Below the pieces are notes generated by a model that saw nothing but the letters and a program-made list of their open reading frames with translations, was not told the origin of the DNA and ran no database searches. Source: Lactobacillus rodentium (lineage in GTDB: Bacteria > Bacillota > Bacilli > Lactobacillales > Lactobacillaceae). Taken from it: a stretch of DNA of 64,000 bases. The DNA is taken from contig NZ_BFBY01000006.1 in assembly GCF_003423665.1 (NCBI RefSeq), positions 53,195 through 117,194 on the forward strand, read 5' to 3'. The translations under genes and the position numbers were made by a program. Each line of letters opens with the position of its first letter. The first letter of the stretch is position 1. Below, piece after piece: positions 27,485 through 36,585 of this stretch.

Positions 27485-29569
27485 ATGCCTGCTACTAAAA
27501 AGAAGAAAAAGAAAAACTTAGTAATTGTCGAATCACCGCATAAGGCCAAGACAATTGAAAAATATTTGGGCAGTAATTATCATGTTATTGCCTCTAAAGG
27601 TCATATTCGTGATCTACCAAAATCTCAAATGGGAGTAAATATTGACCAGGATTATGAGCCAAAATATATTTCCATTCGTGGTAAGGGCGATACGATCAAA
27701 GAATTAAAAAAAGAAGCCAAAAAGTCTAAGTATGTCTATTTAGCATCTGACCCGGATCGTGAAGGAGAAGCAATTGCATGGCATGTTGCCCACGCCTTGG
27801 GACTAGATCCTAAAGAAAATAATCGTGTAGCTTTTAATGAAATAACAAAGGATGCTGTCAAAAACGCTTTTAAAAATCCTCGTTCAATTGATATGGATAT
27901 CGTAGATGCCCAACAAGCACGTCGTGTTTTAGATCGTCTTGTTGGTTATTCTTTATCACCAATTCTATGGGCAAAGGTTAAAAAGGGTTTATCTGCCGGT
28001 CGTGTTCAGTCAGTTGCATTAAAATTAGTAATTGATCGAGAAAAAGAAATCAAAAACTTCAAACCAGAAGAGTATTGGACAATTGATGCTGATTTTGCTA
28101 AAAAGCGCAAAAAGTTCACGGGAAGTTTTTATGGTTTAAACGGCAAGAAGACAGACTTACCAAATAATGATGCGGTTAAAGATGTTTTAGCAAAAATAGA
28201 TAAAAAGAAAGATTTTGAAATTACTAAAGTTGTCAAAAAGGAACGTCGTCGTAACCCTGCTGCTCCTTTTACAACTTCGACAATGCAACAAGAAGCTAAT
28301 AAACGCTTAGGTTACCGTACTAGAAGAACAATGCGTATTGCACAATCTCTGTATGAAGGAGTTAACTTAGGAAAGGGATCAGTTGGATTAATCACCTATA
28401 TGCGTACTGATTCAAAGCGTATTGCAAATGTTGCTCGTCAAGAAGCTTCAAAATTTATTCATGAAGAGTATGGTGCAAGTTTTGCTTCTATGAAACCGCA
28501 AAACTTTAAAAATGATGCTGAAGCTCAAGACGCTCATGAAGCTATTCGTCCTACCTCAGCTTTTAGAACTCCGGAATCCATTAAACAATACCTAACTCCT
28601 GAAGAGTATCGTTTATATAATCTGATTTGGTCACGCTTTATTGCTAGTCAAATGACACCAGCTGTTTATGATACAGTACGTGCTGATATCGAACAAAATG
28701 GGGTAACTTTTAGAACTAATGGTTCAAAATTAAAGTTTGCTGGTTTTACTAAAGTTTATGATAATGAAAAAGAAAAGAGCAAAGAGTTACCTGATTTGGA
28801 GGAAGGAGATAAGGTTAAATTATCTAAGACTGATGATCGACAACACTTTACTCAACCTCCAGCACGCTATACTGAAGCTAGCTTAGTTCATGCGTTAGAA
28901 GCAAATGGAGTAGGACGTCCATCTACTTATGCTCCGACAATTGATACTATTCAACGGCGTTATTATGTTAAACTTGAAGGTCGAGCTATTGTTCCAACTG
29001 AACTCGGAGAAATTGTTGATCAGTTAATTGAAGAGTTTTTCCCTGATATTGTAAATGTCGATTTTACTGCCCAATTAGAAGATGATCTTGATCATGTCGA
29101 AGAAGGGCAAAAGAATTGGGTAAAAGTTGTCGATGAATACTATAAACCATTTTCACATGAATTAGAGAAGGCCGACGAACAAATTGAAAAGGTTCAAATC
29201 AAAGATGAACCAGCTGGATTTAATTGTGATATTTGTGGTGCTCCAATGGTTATTAAAATGGGAAGATACGGGAAGTTTTATGCTTGTTCTCGTTTTCCTG
29301 ACTGTCGTAATACCAAGCCAATTGTTAAAAAAGTTGGCGTAAAATGTCCAAAATGTGGTAAAGGCGAAGTAGTAGAGAAGAAATCTAAGAAGAATAGAAA
29401 ATTCTATGGTTGTTCTCGTTACCCAGAATGTGATTTTGTTTCTTGGGATCAGCCAATTGGTCGAAATTGTCCAAATGATGGCCATTTCTTAGTTCAAAAG
29501 AAGACTAAGAAAGGACTTGTAGTTCTTTGTCCTAATGGTGATTATCGTGAAGACCAAGATGAAAATTAA
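27485..29569 (+). CDS. topA: DNA topoisomerase I
   Basis: This 694-residue type IA topoisomerase relaxes negative supercoils. The Toprim domain opens [19 protein letters not shown] and has [16 protein letters not shown]. The active-site Tyr is in [10 protein letters not shown] (about residue 299). At the C-terminus there are two complete four-cysteine zinc ribbons, one starting CDICGAP and the next CPKCGKGE, plus a third remnant with two cysteines only (CPNDGHF and CPNG). The length is normal for lactobacilli. ATG 27485 follows GGAAGGGG. topA, trmFO, xerC, hslV and hslU follow in the conserved Firmicutes order. Confidence 0.95.
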   Translation: MPATKKKKKKNLVIVESPHKAKTIEKYLGSNYHVIASKGHIRDLPKSQMGVNIDQDYEPKYISIRGKGDTIKELKKEAKKSKYVYLASDPDREGEAIAWHVAHALGLDPKENNRVAFNEITKDAVKNAFKNPRSIDMDIVDAQQARRVLDRLVGYSLSPILWAKVKKGLSAGRVQSVALKLVIDREKEIKNFKPEEYWTIDADFAKKRKKFTGSFYGLNGKKTDLPNNDAVKDVLAKIDKKKDFEITKVVKKERRRNPAAPFTTSTMQQEANKRLGYRTRRTMRIAQSLYEGVNLGKGSVGLITYMRTDSKRIANVARQEASKFIHEEYGASFASMKPQNFKNDAEAQDAHEAIRPTSAFRTPESIKQYLTPEEYRLYNLIWSRFIASQMTPAVYDTVRADIEQNGVTFRTNGSKLKFAGFTKVYDNEKEKSKELPDLEEGDKVKLSKTDDRQHFTQPPARYTEASLVHALEANGVGRPSTYAPTIDTIQRRYYVKLEGRAIVPTELGEIVDQLIEEFFPDIVNVDFTAQLEDDLDHVEEGQKNWVKVVDEYYKPFSHELEKADEQIEKVQIKDEPAGFNCDICGAPMVIKMGRYGKFYACSRFPDCRNTKPIVKKVGVKCPKCGKGEVVEKKSKKNRKFYGCSRYPECDFVSWDQPIGRNCPNDGHFLVQKKTKKGLVVLCPNGDYREDQDEN

Positions 29570-29594
29570 TTTTATTTAAGAATTTAAAAAGTTC

Positions 29595-29639
29595 AATAGT
29601 ATCATCTTACTTTTTCAAAGTTTGATGATATTATTTTTA
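29595..29639 (+). terminator. Terminator after topA
   Basis: Stem 29595-29606 with 29624-29635 (12 bp, one G-U pair) enclosing a smaller hairpin, then a T-rich tail. Confidence 0.75.
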
Positions 29640-29674
29640 TATATTAAATTTTAAAGTGAGAGTGAGGTAGTTAA

Positions 29675-30988
29675 ATGCCCAAAAAAGTTTCTATTATCGG
29701 TGCTGGTTTAGCCGGGAGCGAAGCAGCTTGGCAACTAGCTAAACGAGGTATCGAAGTAGATTTATATGAAATGCGTCCTCATAAATTAACGCCTGCTCAT
29801 GAAACAGGTAATTTTGCAGAATTAGTTTGTACTAATTCAATGCGTTCTAATCAATTATCTAATGCAGTTGGGTTATTAAAAGAGGAAATGCGCCAGTTAG
29901 ATTCTTTAATTATGAAAGCAGCGGATGAAAATGCAGTTCCAGCTGGAGGTGCTTTGGCTGTTGATCGTGATAATTTTTCAAAGCAAATCACAAAAACTTT
30001 AGAATCGCTAGATAATGTGACAGTTCATGATGAAGAAATTACAAAAATTCCTACTGACGGATTAACTATTATTGCTACTGGTCCTTTAACTTCAGAGTCC
30101 TTAGCAAATCAAATTCAAGAATTTTGTGGAACGGATTCTCTCCACTTTTTTGATGCGGCTGCTCCAATTGTTGATGCAGATTCAATCAATTATGACATTG
30201 TTTACAAAAAGTCACGCTATGATAAAGGAGAAGCTGCATATCTCAATTGCCCAATGAGTAAAGAAGAATTTCTTAATTTTTATCAAAACCTTATTACGGC
30301 TGAGGCGGCTGAATTACATGGTTTTGAAAATAGTAATGTCTTTGAGGGATGTATGCCAATTGAGGTAATGGCTCAAAGAGGAGAAAAGACAATGCTTTTT
30401 GGTCCGTTGAAGCCTGTTGGACTAGAAGATCCTCGCACTGGCAAAAAACCTTATGCAGTTATTCAGTTAAGACAAGATAATGCTTCAGCATCGATGTATA
30501 ATATAGTTGGTTTCCAAACTCATTTGAAATATGGTGAACAAAAAAGAGTATTTTCGATGATTCCTGGGTTGGAAAATGCAAGATTCGTTCGTTACGGAAA
30601 AATGCATCGTAATACCTATATTGCTAGTCCTGAAGTACTCCAACCTTCCTATGAAGCAAAGAAACAATCGGGATTATTTTTTGCCGGTCAAATGACTGGA
30701 GTAGAAGGATATGTAGAAAGTGCGGGATCAGGTTTAGTTGCGGGAATTAATGCTGCGCGACTTGCTTTAGGTGAGGCGACTTTAACTTTTCCAAAAACTA
30801 CTGCCTTAGGTTCGATGGCACACTACATTACTTCAACGAGTGCAAAGCATTTTCAACCAATGAATGCTTCTTATGCATTGATTCCAAAATTGGATCATAA
30901 AGTGAGAAATAAACAAGAAAGACATTTGGAAATTTCTAAAAAGGCTTTAGCAGATTTAGCTGATTTTAAAAAGGAAAATCTTGATTAA
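29675..30988 (+). CDS. trmFO: tRNA (uracil-54-C5) methyltransferase TrmFO
   Basis: This 437-residue FAD enzyme uses methylenetetrahydrofolate to make ribothymidine-54 in the T loop of tRNAs. The FAD-binding [14 protein letters not shown] lies at residues 8-21. Other family blocks are [29 protein letters not shown] and [20 protein letters not shown]. The length is the family norm. Its stop touches the xerC start with no gap. Formerly called Gid. Confidence 0.95.
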   Translation: MPKKVSIIGAGLAGSEAAWQLAKRGIEVDLYEMRPHKLTPAHETGNFAELVCTNSMRSNQLSNAVGLLKEEMRQLDSLIMKAADENAVPAGGALAVDRDNFSKQITKTLESLDNVTVHDEEITKIPTDGLTIIATGPLTSESLANQIQEFCGTDSLHFFDAAAPIVDADSINYDIVYKKSRYDKGEAAYLNCPMSKEEFLNFYQNLITAEAAELHGFENSNVFEGCMPIEVMAQRGEKTMLFGPLKPVGLEDPRTGKKPYAVIQLRQDNASASMYNIVGFQTHLKYGEQKRVFSMIPGLENARFVRYGKMHRNTYIASPEVLQPSYEAKKQSGLFFAGQMTGVEGYVESAGSGLVAGINAARLALGEATLTFPKTTALGSMAHYITSTSAKHFQPMNASYALIPKLDHKVRNKQERHLEISKKALADLADFKKENLD

Positions 30989-31915
30989 ATGATTGAGCAA
31001 AATGATCAATTTTTGGATAAATTCAATGATTATTTAAAAAATGAGCGTGGATATAGTAAAAATACCATTAATTCTTATCTTCGAGATTTGGAACAGGCTA
31101 AAAGTTTTTGGGAGAAAAATGGTGGTTTTTCTGGTTGGGATCAAGTTCAAACTAGAGATATCGAGATTTTTTTGCAACATTTAGCTTCTAAGAAGATTGC
31201 ACGTACTACTCAAGCTCGAAAAGCATCTAGTTTACGTTCTTTTTATCGTTATTTGAATAAACGAAATCTTTTATCTAATGATCCGATGGTGTCAATTACT
31301 ATTAGAATTGGTGAAAAAAAACTCCCCCAATTCTTTTATGCTAATGAAATAAGAAAGGTATTAGATACCCAAACTAATCATGATGCTTTAACTTTAAGAA
31401 ATAGGGCTTTATTTGAATTATTTTATGCTACTGGAATGCGATTAAGTGAAATTAGTGATTTAAAATTAGATCAAATTGATTTTGATTTAAAAATCATTTT
31501 AGTTCATGGAAAAGGAAATAAAGATCGTTATGTTCCTTTTGGTGACAAGGCCAAAAAGGCTTTGGCTGAGTATCTAAAAGATGGTCGTCCAAATTTATTA
31601 GGCCAAAAAGATGATTCAAATAATGTCTTCTTAAATGATCAAGGGGATTCTTTAACGGGACGTGGAATTGAATATATTATGAAGAAGGTATTTGCAAAAG
31701 CAGGGGTGGGCTCAAATGTCCATCCTCATATGTTACGACATACTTTTGCTACTGAAATGTTGAATAATGGTGCGGATTTACGGAGTGTGCAAGAATTACT
31801 AGGTCACGAATCTTTAACTACCACTCAGATTTATACCCATGTCAATATGCAACATTTACAGCGGGATTATAATCAGTTCTTTCCCAGAAATAAAAAAGAA
31901 AACGAGGCAAACTAA
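30989..31915 (+). CDS. xerC: Tyrosine recombinase XerC (CodV)
   Basis: This 308-residue partner of XerD in chromosome dimer resolution has an N-terminal core-binding domain and the full active site: Arg in ATGMRLSEI, Lys in GKGNKDRYVP, His-x-x-Arg in HMLRHTFATEM, His in LGHES and Tyr in TQIYTHVN. The ATG follows the trmFO TAA directly. The position between trmFO and hslV matches the B. subtilis cod locus, where XerC is called CodV, and this supports the XerC rather than XerD label. Confidence 0.92.
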   Translation: MIEQNDQFLDKFNDYLKNERGYSKNTINSYLRDLEQAKSFWEKNGGFSGWDQVQTRDIEIFLQHLASKKIARTTQARKASSLRSFYRYLNKRNLLSNDPMVSITIRIGEKKLPQFFYANEIRKVLDTQTNHDALTLRNRALFELFYATGMRLSEISDLKLDQIDFDLKIILVHGKGNKDRYVPFGDKAKKALAEYLKDGRPNLLGQKDDSNNVFLNDQGDSLTGRGIEYIMKKVFAKAGVGSNVHPHMLRHTFATEMLNNGADLRSVQELLGHESLTTTQIYTHVNMQHLQRDYNQFFPRNKKENEAN

Positions 31916-31917
31916 CT

Positions 31918-32442
31918 ATGACAACAATTTGTTCAGTAAGATATAATGGAAAAACAGCTATTGCTGGTGATGGACAAGTAACTTTAGGTGAAAAGGTGAT
32001 TGCTAAGGCTAGTGCAAAGAAGATTCGCCGTATTTATAACAATAAAGTTGTTCTTGGCTTTGCTGGGGGCGTTGCTGATGCAGTGACTTTACAAGATATG
32101 CTTGAAGGTAAACTAGAAACTTATTCTGGTGATTTAAGACGTGCGGCCGTTGAATTAGCTCAAAGTTGGCGTAAAGATCCCGCTTTAGCAAAATTGGAGG
32201 CTATGCTTATTGCATTTGATGGTAAGGACTTACTATTAATTTCCGGAAATGGTGAAGTTTTAGAACCTGACGAAGATGTTGTAGCAATTGGCTCAGGTGG
32301 TAATTTTGCTCAAGCTGCAGCAATTGCTATGACCCGTCATAGTAGTGGAATGAGTGCAGATGAAATTGCAAAAGAAGCTGTAAAAATCGCTTCCGGAATC
32401 GATGTCTTTACTGATGATCAAATAGTTACAGATGAAATCTAG
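31918..32442 (+). CDS. hslV: ATP-dependent protease subunit HslV (ClpQ)
   Basis: This 174-residue proteasome-like peptidase forms a double hexameric chamber capped by HslU. The start MTTICSVRYNGKTAIAGDGQVTLG shows that Thr2 would become the N-terminal nucleophile once Met is removed. B. subtilis ClpQ (CodW) is known for using serine instead, so this enzyme follows the usual threonine mechanism. KVVLGFAGGVAD is conserved. It lies 2 bases after xerC and directly before hslU. Confidence 0.94.
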   Translation: MTTICSVRYNGKTAIAGDGQVTLGEKVIAKASAKKIRRIYNNKVVLGFAGGVADAVTLQDMLEGKLETYSGDLRRAAVELAQSWRKDPALAKLEAMLIAFDGKDLLLISGNGEVLEPDEDVVAIGSGGNFAQAAAIAMTRHSSGMSADEIAKEAVKIASGIDVFTDDQIVTDEI

Positions 32443-32451
32443 GTGAATATT

Positions 32452-33846
32452 TTGACACAAGAAAAAACACCCAAACAAATTGTAGAATTATTAAATAAAT
32501 ATATTATTGGTCAAGATGAGGCCAAAAAGCAGGTAGCTATTGCCTTATATAATCGTTATCGTCGTAGCCAACTTTCTAAGACTATGCAACAAGATATTAC
32601 GCCAAAAAACATTTTAATGGCTGGACCAACTGGGGTAGGTAAAACTGAGATTGCTCGTCGTTTAGCCAAAATTGTTAATGCACCTTTTGTAAAAGTTGAA
32701 GCAACCAAATTTACTGAGGTTGGTTATGTTGGGCGTAATGTCGAATCAATGGTGCGTGATTTAGCTGAAGCAGCAGTTCGAATGGAAGAACAAGAAGAAT
32801 TTGAGCGTGTTAAGGCAACAGCTACTCAAAAGGCAAATGAACAATTAGTAAAGTTATTAGTACCTGGTATTAAAAAAGAAAACCGTGAAAGCTCTATGCA
32901 ACAAATGATGCAGATGCTTTCAGGTAATTTTAACTTAGATAATAATCAAGAAACCGAAGAAGTTACTGATGAAATTCGTAATCAACGTTTAAGTGTTAAA
33001 GATCAATTAGCTCAAGGACTTTTGGAAGATCGTCAGGTGACGATAGAAGTTGAACAAACTCCTAAGGCTAATCCAATGGGCGATATGATGGGCCAAATGG
33101 GAATGGATATGTCCAGCTTAATGGGTGATTTACTACCTAAGAAAAAGGTAAAACGTACTCTTCCTGTCTCAGAAGCTCGGGAAATTTTAATCCAACAAGA
33201 ATCTAAGAATTTAGTAAATTATGATTCCTTATATCAGGACGCGATTGAAAAAGCACAACAAAATGGAATTATCTTTATTGATGAAATAGATAAAATTACC
33301 GCTGGTGACAAACGCAATTCTGGTCAAGTTTCACGCGAAGGAGTTCAAAGAGATATTTTACCAATTGTTGAAGGTTCTACTGTTTCAACTAAATATGGTC
33401 CCGTTTCTACTGATCATATTCTCTTTATTGGTGCTGGTGCTTTTGCCGAAAGTAAACCTAGTGACTTGATTCCAGAATTGCAGGGACGTTTTCCAATTAG
33501 AGTAGAATTAAATGCCTTATCACAAGAAGATTTTGTCAAGATTTTGAAAGATCCGGCAAATTCACTCTTAAAACAATATATAGCTCTAATGGATGCGGAT
33601 AGAATTAAATTAATCTTTACTCAAGAAGCTATTGATAAGATTGCTCAAATTGCATATCAAGTTAACCAAGGAACTGATAATATTGGAGCACGTCGTTTGA
33701 CAACAATCTTAGAAAAACTACTTGAAGATGTGTTGTATGAAGGCCCAGATATGAATATGGGTGAAATTACAATTACGGAAAAGTATGTGACTGAGAAGTT
33801 AGATGATGTGATAACTAATAAGGATTTAACTAAGTTTATTTTATAA
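32452..33846 (+). CDS. hslU: HslU (ClpY) ATPase of the HslUV protease
   Basis: This AAA+ unfoldase feeds substrates to HslV. It opens TPKQIVELLNKYIIGQDEAKK and has Walker A GPTGVGKTEIA, Walker B IIFIDEIDKI, the insertion I domain around residues 115-235, and sensor motifs near GRFPIRVEL and NIGARRL. I place the start at TTG 32452 (464 residues) because AGGTGA lies 6 bases upstream. A GTG at 32443, directly after the hslV stop, would give 467 residues but has no ribosome site. In B. subtilis codY follows; here it does not. Confidence 0.92.
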   Translation: MTQEKTPKQIVELLNKYIIGQDEAKKQVAIALYNRYRRSQLSKTMQQDITPKNILMAGPTGVGKTEIARRLAKIVNAPFVKVEATKFTEVGYVGRNVESMVRDLAEAAVRMEEQEEFERVKATATQKANEQLVKLLVPGIKKENRESSMQQMMQMLSGNFNLDNNQETEEVTDEIRNQRLSVKDQLAQGLLEDRQVTIEVEQTPKANPMGDMMGQMGMDMSSLMGDLLPKKKVKRTLPVSEAREILIQQESKNLVNYDSLYQDAIEKAQQNGIIFIDEIDKITAGDKRNSGQVSREGVQRDILPIVEGSTVSTKYGPVSTDHILFIGAGAFAESKPSDLIPELQGRFPIRVELNALSQEDFVKILKDPANSLLKQYIALMDADRIKLIFTQEAIDKIAQIAYQVNQGTDNIGARRLTTILEKLLEDVLYEGPDMNMGEITITEKYVTEKLDDVITNKDLTKFIL

Positions 33847-33866
33847 ACTATAAGAAAAGAAAAATC

Positions 33867-34751
33867 ATGGATTATCAAATTAAAAATAAAAATTTAACTG
33901 TCACGATTTCTAATAAGGGTGCAGAAGTTCAAAGTGTAAAAAATAATCAATCAGGTCGGGAGTTTATCTGGCAAGCAGATCCCGATGTGTGGGGACGCCA
34001 TGCTCCTGTTCTTTTCCCTATTGTTGGCCGTTTAAAAGATGATCAGTATAAGTATCAAGGTCAGGTCTATAATTTAGGTCAACATGGCTTTGCACGCGAC
34101 TCTGTATTTGAAGTTAAAGAACAAGTCCCAACAAAAATTGTTTTTTCACTTAAATCAAATGAAAAAACTCTCCAAGTTTATCCTTTTAAATTTGAATTCC
34201 AAGTGATTTATACTTTGGAAAATAATACCTTAAAAGAAGAGTTTAAAGTAATAAATCTGGATACCAAAACTATGATTTTTGGTATAGGTGGACATCCGGG
34301 ATTTAATCTTCCAACTAATAAAGAAACTAGTAAAGAAGACTATTATTTTAAATTTAGTCCAGCTGTAAATCGAATTAAGATTCCTTTAAAAGCGCCGCTT
34401 TTAGATTGGAATAAGCAAGAAACGGTTGATACAAGCAGATTATTTAAGATTAGTAATTTAATGTTTAAAGATGATGCCTGGGTGTTTGAATTAAAAGACC
34501 GAAATCAAGTTACTTTGGCTTCTGAAAAGAGTAATTTTCAAATCATAGTAACGATGGATAATGCACCTTTTGTTGGTCTGTGGTCGCAATATCCTAAAAC
34601 AGCAGATTATGCCTGCATTGAACCCTGGTGGGGAATTGCAGATACATTAGATGCTTCTGGCAATTTAGAAGATAAAAAAGGTATGAATTCTTTGCCAGCA
34701 AAAGAAACTTGGCAATCTGGTTTTACTATTACTTTTCATGATGTGGATTAA
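33867..34751 (+). CDS. Aldose 1-epimerase family protein (LacX-like)
   Basis: This 294-residue cytosolic beta-sandwich protein of the galactose mutarotase superfamily interconverts sugar anomers. Visible family features are GREFIWQADPDVWGRHAPVLFPIVG, QHGFARDSVFEV (catalytic His region), GGHPGFNLP and the late Glu in CIEPWWGIAD. It is the LacX branch rather than classical GalM. It starts 20 bases after hslU, so it may ride on the topA-hslU transcript. The sugar specificity is unknown. Confidence 0.82.
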   Translation: MDYQIKNKNLTVTISNKGAEVQSVKNNQSGREFIWQADPDVWGRHAPVLFPIVGRLKDDQYKYQGQVYNLGQHGFARDSVFEVKEQVPTKIVFSLKSNEKTLQVYPFKFEFQVIYTLENNTLKEEFKVINLDTKTMIFGIGGHPGFNLPTNKETSKEDYYFKFSPAVNRIKIPLKAPLLDWNKQETVDTSRLFKISNLMFKDDAWVFELKDRNQVTLASEKSNFQIIVTMDNAPFVGLWSQYPKTADYACIEPWWGIADTLDASGNLEDKKGMNSLPAKETWQSGFTITFHDVD

Positions 34752-34778
34752 AAAAGAGGGCTTTTACCCTCTTTTTTA
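34750..34778 (+). terminator. Terminator after the aldose epimerase gene
   Basis: Perfect 11-bp stem AAAAAAGAGGG/CCCTCTTTTTT with a 6-base loop. Confidence 0.92.
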
Positions 34779-34790
34779 AGTGCTTAAATT

Positions 34791-34819
34791 TTAACTCTAG
34801 CTATTTTTAGTTTTACAAT
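34791..34819 (+). promoter_or_regulatory. Promoter of the aldo/keto reductase gene
   Basis: TTAACT at 34791-34796 and TACAAT at 34814-34819 with a 17-base spacer. Confidence 0.55.
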
Positions 34820-34853
34820 AAGTATGAAAGATTAGAAAAAGGAAGTTTGAAAA

Positions 34854-35729
34854 ATGAGTAATATTCCAACAATTACATTAAATGATGGTAATAAGATTCC
34901 CCAACTAGGTTTTGGGATGTTTCAAATCCCTAACCATGATGAAGCCGTTGAAGCCTTAACAATGGCTTTTAATAATGGTTATCGCTTAATTGATACTGCT
35001 GAGGCTTATCATAATCAAGATGTATTTCATGAGGCCCTAGAAAAAAGTGGTTTAAAGCGTGAAGACGTATATTTAACAACAAAATTATGGGTATCTAATG
35101 CATCTTTTGAAAAAGCAGAAAAAGCAATTGATCATGATTTAAAAGAACTAAAAACAGATTATATTGATTTAATGCTTTTACATCAACCTTACGGTGACGT
35201 GTATGGTGCTTGGAATGCTTTATCAGCTGCTAAGCGTGCTGGTAAAATCCGTTCTATTGGTTTATCTAACTTTTATCCCGATTTATACATGAATTTGGAA
35301 TTAGCACATGAAGATAAACCAGCTTTAAACCAAATTGAAATTAATCCTTGGTTCCAACAAACTAATGATGTAAAATTCTTCCAAGGCAGAGATGTAGCTG
35401 TAGAAGCATGGGCTCCATTTGCCGAAGGTAAAGATAATATCTTTGATAATAAAGTATTAAAAGAAATTGCTGAAAAACATCATAAAACAGTTGGTCAAGT
35501 AATTTTACGTTGGCTTGTTCAAAGAAGTATCATTGTTATTCCTAAGTCTGTTCATGATGAACGCCAAAAGGAAAATATGGATATTTTTGATTTTGAATTA
35601 ACAGGTGATGAAATGCAAAAAATTAAACACTTGGACAAGGGTGTATCACAATTTTTCGACCATCGTGATCCTGCTGTCATTGATAATATATTTGGAGAAA
35701 GTTTAAAGCAATTACGTGATTCTGAATAA
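34854..35729 (+). CDS. Aldo/keto reductase
   Basis: This 291-residue NADPH-dependent TIM-barrel oxidoreductase has the catalytic tetrad visible as Asp and Tyr in DTAEAYHN, Lys in LTTKLWVSN and His in LMLLHQPYG. The C-terminal cofactor block reads IIVIPKSVHDERQKENMDIFDFEL. It resembles the 2,5-diketo-gluconate reductase/YvgN type, which acts on small aldehydes such as methylglyoxal. The true substrate cannot be deduced. It has its own promoter and terminator, so it is a single-gene unit. Confidence 0.88.
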   Translation: MSNIPTITLNDGNKIPQLGFGMFQIPNHDEAVEALTMAFNNGYRLIDTAEAYHNQDVFHEALEKSGLKREDVYLTTKLWVSNASFEKAEKAIDHDLKELKTDYIDLMLLHQPYGDVYGAWNALSAAKRAGKIRSIGLSNFYPDLYMNLELAHEDKPALNQIEINPWFQQTNDVKFFQGRDVAVEAWAPFAEGKDNIFDNKVLKEIAEKHHKTVGQVILRWLVQRSIIVIPKSVHDERQKENMDIFDFELTGDEMQKIKHLDKGVSQFFDHRDPAVIDNIFGESLKQLRDSE

Positions 35730-35731
35730 AT

Positions 35732-35765
35732 AAAAAAGAGATTCAAATGAATCTCTTTTTTATTT
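35732..35765 (+). terminator. Terminator after the aldo/keto reductase gene
   Basis: Perfect 14-bp stem (35732-35745 with 35748-35761) and a T run. Confidence 0.92.
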
Positions 35766-35771
35766 ATCGCA

Positions 35772-35800
35772 TTGCAAACATATGTTCTATTATCTATAAT
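35772..35800 (+). promoter_or_regulatory. Promoter-like site containing a LexA-like palindrome
   Basis: TTGCAA at 35772-35777 and TATAAT at 35795-35800 are 17 bases apart. AAACATATGTTC at 35776-35787, one base away from the Gram-positive LexA pattern GAAC-N4-GTTC, overlaps the -35 box and spacer. No gene follows: the next element is a hairpin terminator about 7 bases on. Confidence 0.4.
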
Positions 35801-35803
35801 AAA

Positions 35804-35832
35804 TAAAAGCTAGCCTACTAAGCTAACTTTTT
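35804..35832. terminator. Hairpin terminator at the 3' end of plsY
   Basis: AAGCTAGC (35807-35814) pairs with GCTAACTT (35822-35829) with one G-U pair. T-rich sequence flanks it in both directions. It would end plsY on the - strand. Confidence 0.6.
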
Positions 35833-36491
35833 TATTTTTGAGTTTGATTTTTTTTAGGTAAATCATGATGTGCCTTTTTATACCAATACCATAAGCCAAA
35901 AGGAACGATATTTTCTTGATGGTTAATTAGGCGTTTAATATTATCCTTATGCCGAATAAAGAGAATAATCATCATAATTCCGGCAATAATAGTTAGAAAG
36001 ATGTCATGAAACCAAAATGAACCAATAAAAATTAAAGTAATGGAAATTAGGCTACTTAAACTAACATATGAAGTAATAAAAAGGGTTGGTAAGAAGATAA
36101 GGGCACAGAAACCGAAGAATTTGAGATTATATCCTAAAAATACCCCGGCACTAGTTGCAACAGCTTTTCCACCTTTGAATTTTAAAAAGATAGAGTAAGT
36201 ATGTCCTAAAATGGCACAAACACCAGCAACTAACAAAAGATATTTGGGTCCATCTAAGTGAAAAAGTAAAGGTAATTCGGTAGCTAAAGTACCTTTGAAA
36301 ATATCAATTACTAGGACTACGCAGCCACCTAGTGGACCCATTACTCTAAAAGAATTTGTCGTTCCAATGTTACCTGAACCATATTTTCGAATATCTTCAT
36401 GGAAAAATGTTTTTCCAATAATAACACCCGTGGGAAACGACCCAATTAAATATGCTAAAATAAATGTTAGACAATAAGCTAAAATAGTCAT
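35832..36491 (-). CDS. plsY: Glycerol-3-phosphate acyltransferase PlsY
   Basis: This 219-residue integral membrane enzyme transfers the acyl group of acyl phosphate to glycerol 3-phosphate, the first step of phospholipid synthesis. It has about five membrane helices and the three family motifs: GSFPTGVIIG with KYGSGNIGTTNSFRV, GHTYSIFLKFKGGKAVATSAG, and RHKDNIKRLINHQE. PlsY lies divergent to parE here, as the homologue (YneS) neighbours parE-parC in B. subtilis. Confidence 0.94.
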   Translation of the reverse strand: MTILAYCLTFILAYLIGSFPTGVIIGKTFFHEDIRKYGSGNIGTTNSFRVMGPLGGCVVLVIDIFKGTLATELPLLFHLDGPKYLLLVAGVCAILGHTYSIFLKFKGGKAVATSAGVFLGYNLKFFGFCALIFLPTLFITSYVSLSSLISITLIFIGSFWFHDIFLTIIAGIMMIILFIRHKDNIKRLINHQENIVPFGLWYWYKKAHHDLPKKNQTQK

Positions 36492-36585
36492 TAATTTTCA
36501 TCCTTAATCTAATCTTAGCTTTATTTTATCAAAGATTTAGGTAGTTGGATTGAAAATGGCTGACTTTTAAAACGGAGGAATTCAT

